Source: Microbulbifer sp. GL-2 (lineage in GTDB: Bacteria > Pseudomonadota > Gammaproteobacteria > Pseudomonadales > Cellvibrionaceae). From it: a stretch of 64,000 nucleotides of DNA. Positions 1 to 9,005 of the stretch are shown here, one piece after another. The stretch's first letter is position 1, and each line of letters opens with the position of its first letter. The DNA lies in NCBI RefSeq assembly GCF_007183175.1, contig NZ_AP019807.1, forward strand, positions 830,001 to 894,000, given 5' to 3'. Under the pieces are notes generated by a model, which was not told the origin of the DNA, did not search any database, and worked only from the letters and a program-made list of their open reading frames with translations. The translations under genes were made by a program, and so were the position numbers.

Positions 1-108
1 TATTGAGGCCGCATCCGACCTCCGGACGATCACATTCCGTGATAATTCGCACTCCCGCATATCAATACTAGGGTCGACAAAGAGATTCCCAAATCGAATT
101 ATTTGAGA

Positions 109-984
109 TTAGCGTTGATCCCTCTCTTTCGCTTCCACACTGTCACCTTCTACCCCACCACTTGCAGGTTTCGGATGAAGAAGCCCCCAAAGCCACATTG
201 CCGGCCCTGACAAGGTATAAAGTATAGCCAGCGTGAGCAGTACCCCAGCCGGGTCGATAGTTACCAAACTGAATATAAGAATGACCGCCAACATCATTAC
301 AAAGGGTACTCTTCCCTTGAAATCCAACCCCTTGAAGCTCGTGTAGCGGAAATTGGAGACCATCAGCAGACCGGCCGCGGCAGTCACCAGGGCAGCAATA
401 ATAGCCAGTACGGGGCCAACACTGGCATCGTGACCAGACCAAACCATACTGGCTACGATCGCGGCAGCAGTCGGGCTGGCGAGACCGATAAATACACCCT
501 TGTCGACTGTGTCCACTTGGGTGTTAAAGCGGGCCAGGCGCAGGGCGGCACAGGCTGCATATAAAAAAGCAATTGCCCAACCAAATTTACCCAGTGTTTT
601 AAGTGCCCAGCTAAAAGCTACCAGCGCCGGTGCCAAGCCGAAGGACACCATGTCCGATAAAGAGTCGTACTGCACACCAAAAGCACTTTGAGTGTCGGTC
701 AGGCGCGCCACCCGCCCGTCCAGTCCATCGAGTACCATGGCGACAAAAATAGCGATGGCTGCGGCCTCAAAATTACCGTCCATACCGGCGACGATAGCGT
801 AGAAGCCACTGAAAAGAGCCCCGGTGGTAATCAGATTGGGCAGGAGGTAAACGCCACGGGCGCGCACCCTTTTACCATTTGCAGCAACCTCTTCCTCAAT
901 GTGCTCGTCAACTGGTAAACGAATTTCCTCACCAGCCGCATTTGTTGAGTCTGCGGGCTTCTTTTCATCCCCTTGAAGGCTCAT
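109..984 (-). CDS. pssA: CDP-diacylglycerol--serine O-phosphatidyltransferase
   Basis: Makes phosphatidylserine from CDP-diacylglycerol and L-serine at the inner membrane, the precursor of phosphatidylethanolamine. The CDP-alcohol phosphatidyltransferase signature is visible as DGLDGRVAR followed by a Gly and two spaced Asp residues (YDSLSD). Several hydrophobic helices fill the rest of the 291-residue protein, and the first 40 or so residues form a hydrophilic extension. The frame can be opened up to 1044, but the ATG at 984 has a GGAGA ribosome site four bases upstream and is preferred. It lies downstream of ilvC in the same direction, separated by a strong terminator, so it probably has its own promoter. 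The pssA-ilvC order matches Pseudomonas. It is the membrane-integral type, not the E. coli PLD-like type. Confidence 0.93.
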   Translation of the reverse strand: MSLQGDEKKPADSTNAAGEEIRLPVDEHIEEEVAANGKRVRARGVYLLPNLITTGALFSGFYAIVAGMDGNFEAAAIAIFVAMVLDGLDGRVARLTDTQSAFGVQYDSLSDMVSFGLAPALVAFSWALKTLGKFGWAIAFLYAACAALRLARFNTQVDTVDKGVFIGLASPTAAAIVASMVWSGHDASVGPVLAIIAALVTAAAGLLMVSNFRYTSFKGLDFKGRVPFVMMLAVILIFSLVTIDPAGVLLTLAILYTLSGPAMWLWGLLHPKPASGGVEGDSVEAKERDQR

Positions 985-1050
985 AGATTCTCCGTTAATG
1001 CATTTTGCAGCCAGCGAGTGTACGTCATTGGCCTGTGTGCGCACAGGGCA

Positions 1051-1084
1051 AAAAAAAACGGCGGGAGCCCCCGCCGTTTTTTCT
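1051..1084. terminator. Intrinsic terminator between ilvC and pssA
   Basis: A perfect CGGCGGG/CCCGCCG stem with a 4-base loop is flanked by an A-run on one side and a T-run on the other. In the minus-strand direction it directly follows ilvC and ends in a long T tract, so it should terminate the ilvBNC transcript. The flanking A/T tracts also make it potentially bidirectional. Confidence 0.9.
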
Positions 1085-1096
1085 GTGATCTATCGA

Positions 1097-2122
1097 TCAG
1101 TTATTGCCTTCGGTCCTATCAATTATCTTATTGGCCTTGATCCAGGGCATCATTGCGCGCAGTTTGGCACCCACCTGCTCAATCTCATGCTCTGCTCCGA
1201 TGCGGCGCTCTGCCTTGAGCCTGGGTTGCCCTGCCAGGGACTCGAGCATAAAGTCTTTAGCAAATTTTCCAGTCTGGATATCCTTCAAGACCCGCTTCAT
1301 TTCCACCTTGGTTTCGTCGGTTACAACGCGTGGCCCGGTAACATAGTCACCGTACTCAGCGGTATTGGAAATAGAATAGCGCATGTCTGCGATGCCACCC
1401 TGGTACATCAGGTCAACAATCAACTTGAGTTCATGCAGACATTCGAAATACGCCATTTCAGGCGCATAGCCCGCTTCTACCAGGGTTTCGAAGCCCGCAG
1501 TCACCAGCGCAGAAACACCACCACACAGTACCGCCTGCTCGCCGAAAAGATCCGTTTCTGTCTCTTCACGGAAATTGGTTTCAATAATGCCCGAGCGGCC
1601 ACCCCCATTGGCAGACGCGTAGGAGAGAGCGAGATTCTTGGCTTTTCCAGAGGCATCCTGATAAACCGCAATCAGGGTCGGAACACCGCCACCCTCAAGA
1701 TAAGTGGATCGCACTGTGTGGCCGGGGCCTTTGGGGGCAATCATAATTACATCAATATCGGCCGGCGGCTCAATCAGTTCAAAGTGCACGTTAAAACCAT
1801 GGGCAAAGGCGAGAGCGGCACCGGATTTTAAATGGGGGCCCACCTGTTCTTTATAGATATTGGCCTGATACTCGTCCGGTGCAAGAATCATAACAATGTC
1901 CGCATCTTTTACTGCATCTGCCACTTCAGCCACACGCAGTCCGGCGTTCTCCGCCTTAGCCCAGGAATTGGAGCCTTCGCGCAGCCCCACAACCACATTG
2001 GCCACACCGGAGTCCTTCAGGTTATTGGCATGAGCATGGCCCTGGGAGCCATAACCGATGATCGCGACATTTTTTTCGCGAATTAAAGATAGGTCACAAT
2101 CTTTATCATAATAAACTTGCAT
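1097..2122 (-). CDS. ilvC: Ketol-acid reductoisomerase (class I)
   Basis: Second step of valine/isoleucine synthesis: NADPH- and Mg-dependent isomeroreduction of acetolactate or acetohydroxybutyrate. The N-terminal Rossmann region contains GYGSQGHAHA (about residue 25), and the C-terminal knotted helical domain carries the metal-binding acidic residues (EVAD-, ETNFREETETDLFGE-type stretches). At 341 residues it matches the short class I enzymes. An ATG directly after the ilvN stop (2146) would add eight residues, but the family normally begins MQVYYDKD, and AGGA lies eight bases ahead of that ATG, so 2122 is used. It is the last gene of ilvB-ilvN-ilvC, with a terminator immediately after. Confidence 0.97.
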   Translation of the reverse strand: MQVYYDKDCDLSLIREKNVAIIGYGSQGHAHANNLKDSGVANVVVGLREGSNSWAKAENAGLRVAEVADAVKDADIVMILAPDEYQANIYKEQVGPHLKSGAALAFAHGFNVHFELIEPPADIDVIMIAPKGPGHTVRSTYLEGGGVPTLIAVYQDASGKAKNLALSYASANGGGRSGIIETNFREETETDLFGEQAVLCGGVSALVTAGFETLVEAGYAPEMAYFECLHELKLIVDLMYQGGIADMRYSISNTAEYGDYVTGPRVVTDETKVEMKRVLKDIQTGKFAKDFMLESLAGQPRLKAERRIGAEHEIEQVGAKLRAMMPWIKANKIIDRTEGNN

Positions 2123-2146
2123 TGCTAAATTCCTGTTTCCTGCCAT

Positions 2147-2638
2147 CTATACATTTAAAACTTTCTCACCGCGGGCAATCCCGGATACTCCAGAACGTAC
2201 GACCTCCATAATGGTGTGTTCGCCAAGTGCCTGTAGAAATGCATCGAGTTTTTCACCAGTACCTGCAACCTGCACCGTGTACATACTACTGGTGACATCC
2301 ACAATCTGGCCGCGAAAAATATCCACACTACGCTTTACCTCATCGCGCTGGGCGCCATTCGCACGCACTTTTACCAATAATAATTCCCGCTCTATATGGG
2401 AGCCCTCGGTCAGGTCGACCAGCTTCACCACATCAATCAACTTATTCAGATTTTTCGTAATCTGTTCGATTTTGTGATCGTCTCCGATGGTTACCAAAGT
2501 GAGGCGCGATAAAGTGGCATCCTCTGTAGGCGCCACCGTGAGGCTCTCAATGTTGTAACCGCGCTGGGAAAAGAGCCCAACTACACGGGACAGAGCGCCC
2601 GGTTCATTCTCCATCAATACCGAAATAATTCTGCGCAT
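2147..2638 (-). CDS. ilvN: Acetolactate synthase, small regulatory subunit
   Basis: Regulatory subunit of acetohydroxyacid synthase, conferring valine feedback inhibition on the large subunit encoded just upstream. The N-terminal ACT domain is clear (MRRIISVLMENEPGALSRV, then GLFSQRGYNIESL), followed by the C-terminal ACT-like dimerisation domain. At 163 residues it has the length of the IlvH type. Eleven bases separate it from ilvB, and its stop is directly adjacent to the first possible ilvC start, so the three genes are one transcript. It could equally be named ilvH; the IlvN/IlvH label depends on naming habit, not on a difference seen here. Confidence 0.96.
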   Translation of the reverse strand: MRRIISVLMENEPGALSRVVGLFSQRGYNIESLTVAPTEDATLSRLTLVTIGDDHKIEQITKNLNKLIDVVKLVDLTEGSHIERELLLVKVRANGAQRDEVKRSVDIFRGQIVDVTSSMYTVQVAGTGEKLDAFLQALGEHTIMEVVRSGVSGIARGEKVLNV

Positions 2639-2649
2639 CGCCCTGCCCC

Positions 2650-4386
2650 CTAGGTCCGCTCGGTTTTACTCAGCCACATATCGCGCATGGAACCATTCGG
2701 CAATACCTGCATTGGGTATACATGCTCGGATGGGTCTACATAGACATCGATAAATACCGTGCGATCTTTCGCCGCAAAGGCTTCCTGTAACTTCCCGTGC
2801 AGCTCCTCGCGGTGCTCAATCTTGACCCCGAGGTGACCGTAAGCTTCGGCTAGCTTGACGAAGTCCGGCAATGACTCTTCGTAGACACTATTGGACAGGC
2901 GCCCCTCGTACTGCATTTCCTGCCACTGCTTTACCATGCCAAGGGCCTGGTTGTTGAGGCACAAAATTTTGACCGGCAGGTGGTACTGGGTGGCAGTGGA
3001 CAGCTCCTGAATACACATCTGGATACTGCCTTCACCCGTCACACACACTACCTCTTTGTCCGGGTGGGCAATTTTCACTCCCAGGGCCGCGGGCAAGCCG
3101 AAACCCATGGTGCCGAGACCACCGGAGTTAATCCAACGGCGCGGCTTGTCGAAGTGGTAATACTGAGCGGCAAACATCTGGTGCTGGCCCACGTCTGAAG
3201 TAACATACGCATCACCCTCAGTAATATCGTAAACCGCACGAATCACTTCCTGCGGCATTATCAGCGCACCATCGGTCTGGTAGCGCGGTGCCGTGTAGAT
3301 ACCATGACGTTCACGCCAATCATCGATCTGGCGCCACCAATCCACTATCGCCGACTGGTCCGGCTGTTCATCGCCGGACTTGAGAGTCTCCAGCATTTCT
3401 GACAATACCGATTGCACAGTGCCAACTATGGGAATATCGGCAACAATGGTTTTTGAGATAGAAGCCGGATCTACATCGACATGGATAATCTTGGCCCCTG
3501 GGCAGAATTTGCTCGGGGTATTGGTAACACGGTCATCAAAACGCGCACCCACTGCCAGAATCACATCTGCATGGTGCATGGCAGTATTTGCCTCAAAAGT
3601 GCCATGCATGCCGAGCATTCCCAGAAAGCGCTTATCACTTCCTGGATAGGCGCCCAGCCCCATCAGTGTATTAGTCACCGGATAGTTCAGCCGACGCGCC
3701 AGTTCGGTGAGCAGCTCTGAGCCCTCTCCTTGGACTACACCACCACCGGCATAAATCACCGGGCGACGTGCCGACAACAGCAACGCCACCGCCTTGCGGA
3801 TCTGTCCGCCATGGCCCTTGCCTGCCGGGGTGTAAGAACGCATGCGCAGCTTTTCCGGGTAGCGGTATGGAAAGCGCTCTGCCGGATTGGTCACATCCTT
3901 GGGAACATCAACCACTACAGGGCCTGGGCGGCCAGTGCTGGCAATATAGAAGGCCTTCTTGATGATTTCGGGAATATCTTCAGCATTCTTGACCAGGAAA
4001 CTGTGTTTCACGATCGGGCGCGAGCAACCAACCATATCGGTTTCCTGGAAAGCATCTTCGCCGATTTTATCGGAGGGAACCTGCCCGGAAATTACCACCA
4101 TAGGAATTGAATCCATATAGGCGGTAGCAATGCCGGTAATGGCGTTAGTCGCACCCGGACCAGACGTCACCAGTACCACGCCCACCTTACCGGTAGAGCG
4201 GGCATAACCATCCGCAGCATGGGTCGCACCCTGCTCGTGACGTACCAATATGTGCTTGATCGACTTCTGCCTGAAGATGGCATCGTAGATATGTAGTGCC
4301 GAGCCACCTGGGTAGCCGAAAACCAGATCCACCCCTTCATCCTGCAGCGCGCGAACCAACATATCGCCGCCGGAAAGTAATTCCAC
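2650..4386 (-). CDS. ilvB: Acetolactate synthase, large catalytic subunit
   Basis: Thiamine-diphosphate enzyme that condenses pyruvate with pyruvate or 2-ketobutyrate, the first common step of branched-chain amino acid synthesis. The order is ThDP-binding PYR domain (GYPGGSALHIYD, catalytic Glu in VRHEQGATHAADGYAR), central FAD-binding domain, then PP domain (GEGSIQMCIQEL...NN metal motif). The start is a GTG at 4386 with GAGGAG six bases upstream, giving the usual VELLSGGD N-terminus and 578 residues. In-frame starts up to 4473 lack family support. It is the first gene of ilvBNC. The leader is long (more than 300 bases from the best promoter candidate) and could carry regulation. It could also be called ilvI. 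Confidence 0.96.
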   Translation of the reverse strand: MELLSGGDMLVRALQDEGVDLVFGYPGGSALHIYDAIFRQKSIKHILVRHEQGATHAADGYARSTGKVGVVLVTSGPGATNAITGIATAYMDSIPMVVISGQVPSDKIGEDAFQETDMVGCSRPIVKHSFLVKNAEDIPEIIKKAFYIASTGRPGPVVVDVPKDVTNPAERFPYRYPEKLRMRSYTPAGKGHGGQIRKAVALLLSARRPVIYAGGGVVQGEGSELLTELARRLNYPVTNTLMGLGAYPGSDKRFLGMLGMHGTFEANTAMHHADVILAVGARFDDRVTNTPSKFCPGAKIIHVDVDPASISKTIVADIPIVGTVQSVLSEMLETLKSGDEQPDQSAIVDWWRQIDDWRERHGIYTAPRYQTDGALIMPQEVIRAVYDITEGDAYVTSDVGQHQMFAAQYYHFDKPRRWINSGGLGTMGFGLPAALGVKIAHPDKEVVCVTGEGSIQMCIQELSTATQYHLPVKILCLNNQALGMVKQWQEMQYEGRLSNSVYEESLPDFVKLAEAYGHLGVKIEHREELHGKLQEAFAAKDRTVFIDVYVDPSEHVYPMQVLPNGSMRDMWLSKTERT

Positions 4387-4638
4387 TTGAGTCTCCTCAA
4401 TTTTCCTGCTTGTTAGGATAACCATCACCAAAGAGCCGCTATTCAAGCGGGCAAAGAGAATGCTAAATCGCAATTATAAAAGAAATTGATGACAATTATC
4501 AGCCTGTTGCGTGTTTACATGCCGATTTTTAGGATGAAATCATCGTGCGCAGTAAAACACCCAGCCCGAAACTGACACCTCCGTGTCTGAATTGCAGGCT
4601 AGCAGGCCTCCAGGGGTGCGGAGAGCCACTCGACGGAA

Positions 4639-4749
4639 TTACAGCGGAAGGGTGATCCGCCTTGGGGTTAGTGTCTTGACCACGGGTATGCGGTGACTAC
4701 TACTCGTCGAGGAAGCAGTCGATTTTGCCAATTGGAACCTCGCTGTCAA
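4639..4749 (-). promoter_or_regulatory. Candidate promoter and leader reading frame of ilvBNC
   Basis: On the minus strand, TTGACA (4749-4744) and CAAAAT (4727-4722) are spaced by 16 bases, a reasonable sigma-70 promoter. Downstream, a 14-codon frame starts with GTG at 4683 and stops at 4639, reading VVKTLTPRRITLPL. Six of its 14 residues are Val, Ile or Leu and three are Thr. Structured sequence follows, including a GACAC/GTGTC hairpin near 4570-4584. This resembles the layout of a transcription-attenuation leader. However, no good ribosome site precedes the GTG and no convincing U-tract terminator follows, so the regulatory reading is speculative. Confidence 0.3.
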
Positions 4750-4847
4750 TAGAAGTGAAGGAAAGTGTTAAGAGAGTTGCAGGAAAAACCCCAAGCACCG
4801 GTACAATGCACGGAGTAAGGAAAGACAATACCAAGAGGGGTAATCCT

Positions 4848-5327
4848 ATGCGCATCGCGCTCGCAATGCTAATTTCCAGCCTCGTGCTAACAGCACAGGC
4901 CAACGGCATCTACAAATGGGTGGACGAAAACGGGGTGGTTCATTTCGGCGAGCAACCACCAGGCAGTACCGAAGTAGAGGTCATCAAAAAGCCCAAGTCA
5001 GAACGCTACAAGCAGTGGGAAACCGAGCAACACGCAGTGAGAGCTGCTGAAGAGGCGAAAAAACAGGCCGCCAGCCCCCCAACCGAACCTCAAGCCAAAA
5101 CCCAGCCAATACCCCAGCAGCCGTCAGAGGTCGACGAGCAGGTTACCCGTGCCCAGGCAGCGGCACGAGCGCAACGCTGTCAAGGTTCACAGCAGAATCT
5201 GAAAGCGCTGACAAGCCATGCTCGTGTACGTGAAGTCGATGAAAATGGCAACCAGCGTATGCTCGGTGAGGATGAGCGACAGCAGCGTATTAGCCAGGAG
5301 CAAAAGAGTATTCGCGAGAATTGCTGA
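4848..5327 (+). CDS. DUF4124 domain protein, exported
   Basis: Unknown function. A signal peptide (MRIALAMLISSLVLTAQANG) is followed by a DUF4124 domain, recognisable from IYKWVDENGVVHFGEQPP at about residues 21-38. The remainder is a hydrophilic, Ala/Gln/Glu-rich region and a short C-terminal segment with two Cys. The protein has 159 residues and is probably periplasmic. The start at 4848 is set by AAGAGGGG upstream and the signal peptide; the frame is open to 4725, but that part reads as non-coding. A DUF4124 gene next to ilvB also occurs in Pseudomonas. It is convergent with the next gene, only 19 bases apart, and no clear terminator is seen. Confidence 0.82.
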   Translation: MRIALAMLISSLVLTAQANGIYKWVDENGVVHFGEQPPGSTEVEVIKKPKSERYKQWETEQHAVRAAEEAKKQAASPPTEPQAKTQPIPQQPSEVDEQVTRAQAAARAQRCQGSQQNLKALTSHARVREVDENGNQRMLGEDERQQRISQEQKSIRENC

Positions 5328-5346
5328 TTCCCGCGAACCGCTGCAG

Positions 5347-6423
5347 TTATTGCTCTTTGTACGGTTTATCGTTGAACTGGTCGAGGCTGTAGCGACCGGT
5401 GTAATAACCCGGCTCGAAACGCCTCTCGGTTCTGGGCACAGTAACTCTGGATATACTTAGCTGCTTCACTAGGTACGGGCCATCCTGTTCCTTATCGCGA
5501 ATCATAAGGCCGAAAAAGTCGAAGGGTATCCAGTGGCGTCCTACAGTGAGTTCAGCGGCATGCTGGTCCACGCCGATAGGTGACTGCTCATCGTTATAGA
5601 GGGAAGCGCGGAAATAGAAACGGCCCTGCTCAAGAATTTCCACTTCCGCCTCCACAAGCAGGTCTCCCTCAGAAGTCACTGTGTCGCGCAGACTCCCGGT
5701 AAAACTCCCCGTATCTTCCGACAGGGTAAAGGCGGCAGCATCACGCAGTCCATCTATGTCAGTATCCACAATAATTTTGTAGATTCCGGCGGGCAGGGAC
5801 TGCCCCTGATATGAGCCAGCTTCCATTTCTACTTCGTAGATCAGATCACCATTACTATCGCTAAAAGTCAGGGATCCCACCACCTGCTGGTCGTCAAGCA
5901 CCATCAAAGCAGTAAGATCGGCCGGTACTTTTACCCCATCGCTATCGGTCTGGTAGGCATAAACCTGCAAATTTTCCCCATACGTATAAAATTTCCGCTG
6001 GGTCCAAAGCGTCAATGCATCGCCGTTATCACTGTGAGTGGTGCGCTGATCGGGGGCGTGTGTCTGGGTTATAGGGTCCTGGGCAGGGCTGTTGAAGGCA
6101 CGGTTCTGGGGTGGATAGCGGTGAAATTTTGCCAGGTCTGAAAGCAGAGACTGGTGCAGTTCAGTTTTTACCGGCCGTGCCTGGATTTCCTGCCACACCT
6201 TGATGGATGCATCGTCTACAGGCTCTTGCTCAATTGCCTGGGGCTTCTGGGTGTCCACCTGCCTGCTGGGAGGCGGAACAACCGCCTCAGCTTCAGCAAC
6301 AACGGCGGTGGGCAGGTCCCCACTGCTACCCACGCGCCAGAAAAAAATGGCGGCGGCGATAAACAGGACACTGACCACTGAGACTGCACGCCTCTTACTA
6401 CGACGTTTGCTGCTGACGGACAT
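5347..6423 (-). CDS. Membrane-anchored beta-rich protein, partner of the upstream hydrolase
   Basis: Unrecognised as a named family. A short basic N-terminus (SSKRRSKRR) is followed by one transmembrane segment at about residues 13-29. A Pro/Gln/Thr-rich linker to about 145 then leads to an extended region of predicted beta strands. That region contains acidic turns (DSDG, DSNGD, DTDIDG) and near its end the pattern FFGLMIRDKEQDGPY, which resembles the 'F.G..I...dGPY' pattern of small extracellular beta-sandwich domains. Topology should be N-in with the body in the periplasm. It starts 21 bases after the secreted hydrolase and is surely co-transcribed. The arrangement recalls lipase/foldase pairs, but the lipase-foldase motif RxxFDY is absent and the fold looks beta, not helical. 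Function unknown. Confidence 0.75.
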   Translation of the reverse strand: MSVSSKRRSKRRAVSVVSVLFIAAAIFFWRVGSSGDLPTAVVAEAEAVVPPPSRQVDTQKPQAIEQEPVDDASIKVWQEIQARPVKTELHQSLLSDLAKFHRYPPQNRAFNSPAQDPITQTHAPDQRTTHSDNGDALTLWTQRKFYTYGENLQVYAYQTDSDGVKVPADLTALMVLDDQQVVGSLTFSDSNGDLIYEVEMEAGSYQGQSLPAGIYKIIVDTDIDGLRDAAAFTLSEDTGSFTGSLRDTVTSEGDLLVEAEVEILEQGRFYFRASLYNDEQSPIGVDQHAAELTVGRHWIPFDFFGLMIRDKEQDGPYLVKQLSISRVTVPRTERRFEPGYYTGRYSLDQFNDKPYKEQ

Positions 6424-6444
6424 TAGATGGCTCCCGACAAATGA

Positions 6445-7662
6445 TTACTGGGTACAGGCTGCGATACGACCAGCACTGTTTTTACCCGCGCCACAATTCA
6501 GGCCATCGGGAATGCCGTCGTAATCCGGGGACATGATACCGCCATTGCGCTGGGCATCGTGGTCAACATGGATGCTGGCCAGATTGTAGGAGCGCGCAGT
6601 ACCTTTGTTGTCGTTATTACACGAAAAGGTGGCACTGCCGTAGGCAATACCCAAAAAGGTATCGTATTGCTTCAGATTGGACCAAAGACTGCGCTTACCG
6701 GAACCAGAACAGTTCATCTGCGAGGCCAAATTGATATATCCGTCATCCTCACCATTCAGCAGCGCAGAAGACGCACTCTCCACGCCGGGGAAAGCAGAAT
6801 AACCACCGATGGTATAAACCGGCGCACCCAGGTTGGTACCGACATAATTGCGCACTGTGTAGATATCATTGGTCTGCATATAACGCACCGCAGAGCACTC
6901 TCGACCAAGGAATAAATCATTGATCGCATCGTCATACCAGGTGCCGTTACAAATACGGTCCACGCCCTCGGTGCCGGTAATCGCACCGCCAGTGGTAAAG
7001 ATCGCCGCTACCCCGCTAATGGCAGTATCGAAATCAACCGCTACCGCATTGCTATCACTCAAGCCTGCCACACGCACTTCTTCTGTCACCTTTTTGCAAC
7101 TGGTGCTGCCATACCAGGTGGTAGAGCACTTTTTAACCTCTTGCATTTCGGTATTGGTGTTGTACTGGTTGTAGGCGCGGTTGTAATAGGGGGAACCCTC
7201 TACCGCGTTGCCAGCAATATACATCATCTGCGCGGCGCCCTGGCTGTGGGAGATAATCCAGAAAGTATCATCGGCAGCACACTGACTCTCGTGCTCAAAC
7301 CGGTCCCCTTCCCCACTGCGAATCTGAATAATCTGTCGGGCAATTTCCCCAGCTGTCTGGTCGTGCCAATAGGGTAATTCCCCCTTATCTGTCGAGTTGT
7401 ACCCGACCACGCCATACTTTCCGCCATTAGTTACTAATTGGTCGATAAAACTACTGTTTTTATACTCGTCAAAATAGGTCTCACTCCAATAGTCCAGCGC
7501 CGGCTGCACTAGACTCCCATCATCCATTACGTTCGTTGTGTGACCTTCGACTCCATGTCCATGGACCAGGATGTAGCAGTTCTCCGCTGCCGCTGAAGAA
7601 GTACCCACCATCGCAGCAAAAAAAACAGACAGGCCTGCGCCCAGTCGTCTAGACAGTGTCAT
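6445..7662 (-). CDS. Secreted alpha/beta hydrolase, lipase/esterase-like
   Basis: Predicted exported serine hydrolase of 405 residues. The signal peptide occupies about residues 1-26 (ending SSAAA). The first strand ends in the oxyanion-type LVHGHGVEG at about 32-40. The nucleophile elbow reads SHSQGA with Ser near 140, and candidate catalytic His residues sit near 365 and 368 (SIHVDHD). Several Cys pairs and a long insertion between 180 and 320 suggest a disulphide-bonded lid or cap. The substrate cannot be read from sequence; lipase, esterase or amidase are all possible. AAGGA lies nine bases before the ATG. It is the first gene of a two-gene unit with the anchored protein downstream, and is divergent from the AraC gene across about 250 bases. 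Confidence 0.82.
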   Translation of the reverse strand: MTLSRRLGAGLSVFFAAMVGTSSAAAENCYILVHGHGVEGHTTNVMDDGSLVQPALDYWSETYFDEYKNSSFIDQLVTNGGKYGVVGYNSTDKGELPYWHDQTAGEIARQIIQIRSGEGDRFEHESQCAADDTFWIISHSQGAAQMMYIAGNAVEGSPYYNRAYNQYNTNTEMQEVKKCSTTWYGSTSCKKVTEEVRVAGLSDSNAVAVDFDTAISGVAAIFTTGGAITGTEGVDRICNGTWYDDAINDLFLGRECSAVRYMQTNDIYTVRNYVGTNLGAPVYTIGGYSAFPGVESASSALLNGEDDGYINLASQMNCSGSGKRSLWSNLKQYDTFLGIAYGSATFSCNNDNKGTARSYNLASIHVDHDAQRNGGIMSPDYDGIPDGLNCGAGKNSAGRIAACTQ

Positions 7663-7913
7663 GGTTGTTGTCCTTTATAGTTTTATAAGTGGAAAATTCT
7701 GACTGCAGAGTTTCGTGAATATTTCTTTTCTTTTAGCTGCAGACACCTGCACGTTAGCCGCAGAGGTTGGTTTGGTAATAGGATTAATGGCGCCAGAAGA
7801 TGATCAAGTACGCCACGTGAAGCGACCGGCTCGTCATATTCTGCATTTTTATTTTCGTTGTTTGGGGCGCCTTTGCTATGATCCTGCCAACGCCACCCGG
7901 ACGGCAAAGAGTC

Positions 7914-8978
7914 ATGAGAGACCAAAATAAAAACAAGTCCGGCCATGCCGGCGTGCCCAAAATATTTGCTCCCTATTTTGTAGTCGCTGCCGCCAGGCTC
8001 GGAATTCCAACCGAGACCCTGATCAAGCGCCTGCCGTTTGCATTCAGCTGGAACCCTCGTGAAAGCGAGCGACTCAGCTACAGCGAATTCAATGCCCTGG
8101 TGGAAAACCTGGTGGCGCTCTCCCCGGTATCGTCACCGGGGCTCAGTTTTAGCCGCTTTCCGATTATTCTGTGGCTAGAAGAAACCATCATTGAGGCACA
8201 GCCCTCCCTGCGTCGCCCACGTGAGATTCTACGACCTGCCGAGATAGTCCTGTCGCAAACCCTGGCGCCACTACTGCGCTTTGAAACCCGAGTGGAGCCG
8301 GATTCAGAGGTCCTTACTCTGAACTGGCGCCGGGAATTATTCACGGATTCCGTCAATGCATTTATCGCAGAAATGTTAATGACCCGCGCGGCGGAGTTAC
8401 TGCGAACCCTGAACCCCCAATTCGCTGAGGTGCGCGGTGCCAAACTGCGGAGATCAAAGCCGGAAGACGACACCATTTACACACGGATTTTCCAGTGCCC
8501 GGTAGAATTCGACAGCAGTGAAAACTCCATTATCCTGGGGCCCCAAACCCTGGATTTTCCCATTCCCAGTTACCACAAGCTTTTGCGTAGCCAGAGTCGC
8601 AATATCTTAAAAACGGTATTGCACAGCACCCTGTCGAGCTACAACCTTGCTGCAAGCCTGCGTTCCTGGCTGGAAAAACACCTGCTGAGTGAGGAAATCA
8701 CCATTAAACAGGCCGCCGCCCACTTCCGCACCAGCGGCCGCACCTTACAGCGAAGATTACGGGAACAGGGAGTAACCTTTCAGCAACTGAAAGACAGCGT
8801 CACTCTGGCCCTAACCAAGCGATTATTGTTATCCAGCAGTGAATCAGTGGAGAATATCGCGGTAAAACTGCACTTTGCCGAACGTGCGGTATTTACCCGA
8901 TTCTTTAAAAAACATGAAGGTGTTACCCCGAGCGAATTCAGGCGCAGTAATAAATCCGGAGATACGCTCGACGCTTGA
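7914..8978 (+). CDS. AraC-family transcriptional regulator
   Basis: Helix-turn-helix regulator of 354 residues. The C-terminal AraC DNA-binding domain is clear: ITIKQAAAHFRTSGRTLQRRLREQG forms the first helix-turn-helix and VENIAVKLHFAERAVFTRFFKKHEG the second, ending near TPSEFRR. The N-terminal 200 residues resemble the arabinose-binding-like domain of OruR/ArgR-type members, so a small ligand is likely but unidentified. The ATG at 7914 is preferred over an upstream in-frame start at 7878. It is divergent from the secreted hydrolase and convergent with the RND genes; control of the adjacent hydrolase pair is the simplest inference. Confidence 0.88.
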   Translation: MRDQNKNKSGHAGVPKIFAPYFVVAAARLGIPTETLIKRLPFAFSWNPRESERLSYSEFNALVENLVALSPVSSPGLSFSRFPIILWLEETIIEAQPSLRRPREILRPAEIVLSQTLAPLLRFETRVEPDSEVLTLNWRRELFTDSVNAFIAEMLMTRAAELLRTLNPQFAEVRGAKLRRSKPEDDTIYTRIFQCPVEFDSSENSIILGPQTLDFPIPSYHKLLRSQSRNILKTVLHSTLSSYNLAASLRSWLEKHLLSEEITIKQAAAHFRTSGRTLQRRLREQGVTFQQLKDSVTLALTKRLLLSSSESVENIAVKLHFAERAVFTRFFKKHEGVTPSEFRRSNKSGDTLDA

Positions 8979-9005
8979 AAGAGCAACTTCCACCACACTA
9001 GCAGC

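Noticed and set aside
998..1831. Long open frame of about 277 codons antisense to ilvC
   Set aside because: It lies wholly across the clear ilvC and terminator region and its translation has no recognisable protein character; it is a shadow of ilvC codon usage.
4700..4909. Leu/Ile/Val-rich minus-strand frame upstream of ilvB as an ilv leader peptide
   Set aside because: It is antisense to the DUF4124 signal peptide, much too long for a leader and mostly upstream of the best promoter; its hydrophobicity is a by-product of the opposite strand.
5347..7662. Lipase plus lipase-specific foldase (LifO) pair
   Set aside because: The architecture fits but the anchored protein lacks the RxxFDY motif and helical character of foldases; its body looks beta-rich.
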